Shown: piece by piece, positions 62,372-64,000 of the stretch
How positions within the stretch are numbered: the first letter of the stretch is position 1
Layout: the number at the start of each line of letters is the position of its first letter
NCBI GenBank assembly: GCA_023159155.1
Contig: JAJNNX010000036.1
Location: 1 to 64,000 of the forward strand
DNA: 64,000 nucleotides
Reading direction: 5' to 3'
Source of the DNA: Ustulina deusta
Taxonomy: Eukaryota; Ascomycota; Sordariomycetes; Xylariales; Xylariaceae
Notes under the pieces: model-generated
What the model was told of the DNA's origin: nothing
The model's database searches: none
What the model saw: only the letters and a program-made list of their open reading frames with translations
Made by a program: the position numbers and the translations under genes

Positions 62372-64000
62372 GGCGGGTGTTATGGTTGATAGTTCTTTGG
62401 CTGCGTTTGAGGAAATAAGGACAGAAAGGACCTCAAGCCAGAAACAACTACATCCCCTAAAACAGATGGGGTGAGGCGGATGGCGTGATGAGAAAACTCG
62501 GAATGGCTACACTACACGAGGGGCTTTGTGCTTATAACATGCTTAACATGCTCGGTCAATATCACTCCGCCTCCGCCCCCTTCATTGGGTACCCTGAACA
62601 TGAAAGACATGCCACCTGGCAGCACGATGGCGGCAGACTACAATAGGATTAGCATAGGTCACCGATGGCCGGGACAGGAAACTTGAAGTGCGGAGATGCT
62701 GTTGGGGAAATCTGGACAACCGTGATCTTGGCAGAGGACTAGGCTGGGTATTCGATCTGGGGAACCGGGATTGGCTGTGCTGCAACCCTTTCGGGCTGCC
62801 ATTCGAGGTTCCTTGATTCTCGGGCCTCTTTCATGTAGGTCCTGGTCCTCATCACATCTTTGTCCAAGTATAAGTGTGTACGTAAGGGGTGGGGTAGAAG
62901 TTCACATGTAAAAAGAATCACTTGGCCCCGCTCAGAGAGATGTAGCTTTTCAACTCGGTGTCCAGGACAATACGTCGAGTAGGTAAGTACATAAGTCGAT
63001 ATTGTGAGTGCACATCCAGGGCTCGGTCGAAGATGATGCCGATTCGACTAGATAAGTAGGTAGGTACCTATAGGAACAAAAATATGTCTGGGTACCTATG
63101 CACATAAGAACAGTTAACTGCACTCGGTACACACAGCTTACAAGCTTTGGTATAGGTATCATTGAGACAAGGGGCGAAAAGACGTAAGGATTCAGCCCGC
63201 GCATACGCCTGCCAATAGCACCCAAAGCCCCTGACTCTTGCGAGTCTTGACTATAGTAAACATATGAAGAGTGAAGGAGAAGGCGTTTAAAATCTACCTG
63301 CTGGTATCTTCATTGGGTACCCGGCGCATCAATGAAGTACGGTAGGTAAGTTAGTACAGTACTACCTATCTGCAGGTACCTAGGTAGTTAGTAGGAGGTA
63401 GGTATACGGGTGAGTCGAGACGTGCACATGCGAACCAATTAGAGACGATTTCACACCCCCGGATCTAGTGATTTGCGCTACTGCGTATCAGGACTAGATC
63501 AAGTATTACCACCCCCCATATTTTGAACACTAGCTCAGTATCTAGTAACCAGGCAACGCTGACGTGGAGATTGCCTTTGCTAGATTGTCCATCTCACCAA
63601 CACATCACAGGTATACCTACTCAGAGGATCCGCTTGATGAGGGCGGACTGCCGAGGCCTCGTTTTCTAACAGGCCATTTACTCACCATACCTTGAGATTA
63701 AGCATTTGAAATCATCTATCTGGTTGTCAGTCACTATTGAATTACTATCTCCTTCACTGCTCCAATATTCGCCTGGTAAACCTAAACGTTTGTCGCTTTA
63801 CGTCATCAACGCCGCCATTTCACCATCCACGATATTCACATTATTATTGATAATAACTGCGAGCTCATTTTCCTTGCTACTTATTCCCGATAGCCTATCA
63901 TGTCTTCTAGGCGGTATAGACCTCACATGGGAAATAGGAGAGTTATCCGCGAGCGCGATTGTTTACACGTCGACTTGGAGCTGACTAGCCCCGATCTCGA
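62372..64000. other. Intergenic to the window end, TAGGTA/TACCTA-rich
   Basis: The transporter promoter must lie at the left. Clusters of TAGGTA, GGTACCTA and TACCTAGGTAG occur at 63053-63095 and 63340-63405. A frame at 63706-63984 has only a TTG start and hydrophobic residues; I do not support it as a gene. Confidence 0.5.

Noticed and set aside
63706..63984. 92-codon hydrophobic frame at the window end
   Set aside because: It begins with TTG rather than ATG, and no exon partner is visible.

Overview
The window looks like a chromosome segment from a filamentous ascomycete (Pezizomycotina). It has short spliceosomal introns with GTAAGT/GTGAGT-type donors and CTAAC/CTGAC branch points, a fungal Zn2Cys6 regulator, an NmrA-like protein and a fungal MFS sugar transporter. 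It is sharply split into extremely A/T-rich repeat DNA and ordinary gene-bearing DNA, the layout produced by repeat-induced point mutation (RIP).

Bases 1 to about 30,700 are saturated RIP-type DNA with no intact gene. They hold decayed repeats. A boundary repeat of about 225 bp recurs at 4748, 10169, 19376, 24228 (reversed), 24749 and 30484 and brackets 5.6-6 kb retroelement-like bodies. There is a head-to-head inverted pair around 22.4 kb, a 731 bp fold-back element at 18641-19371, and an (AAT)n tract of about 190 bp. Two 268 bp GC-rich elements (6045-6312 and 12264-12531, opposite orientations) have TG...CA ends and perfect 5 bp target duplications. They are unmutated and are best read as solo LTRs that arrived after, or escaped, the mutation.

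Bases 30,700-36,000 are less degraded and strongly strand-asymmetric (C depleted, G kept on the + strand), as if mutated in a single round. No intact gene is visible there.

Bases 36,000-64,000 have normal composition and carry these genes: an unrecognised hydrophobic protein (36281-37499, -); a small spliced secreted-peptide candidate (40316-40521, +); an NmrA-like NAD(P)-binding protein (41124-42190, -); a secreted HEWGH metalloprotease-like protein (42886-44323, -); a Zn2Cys6 regulator (45454-47285, +); a large proline-rich/coiled-coil protein (47810-51429, -); tRNA-Gly(GCC) (55589-55659, -); a small acidic frameshifted ORF (56699-56986, +); the Hsp90 co-chaperone aha1 (58054-59205, +); and an MFS sugar transporter with 12 exons, two of them only 16 and 11 nt (59811-62371, -). 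No coherent cluster is evident, although NmrA-like protein, secreted protease-like protein and regulator are neighbours. The spliced models were built by hand and each closes with consistent phase, except one transporter junction.

The most unusual signal is that introns in two unrelated genes (36700-36826 and 61728-61855) have nearly equal length, an identical 15-nt 5' end and similar 3' ends. A third intron (43170-43296) has equal length and a related 5' end. This is the pattern expected of introner-like elements.
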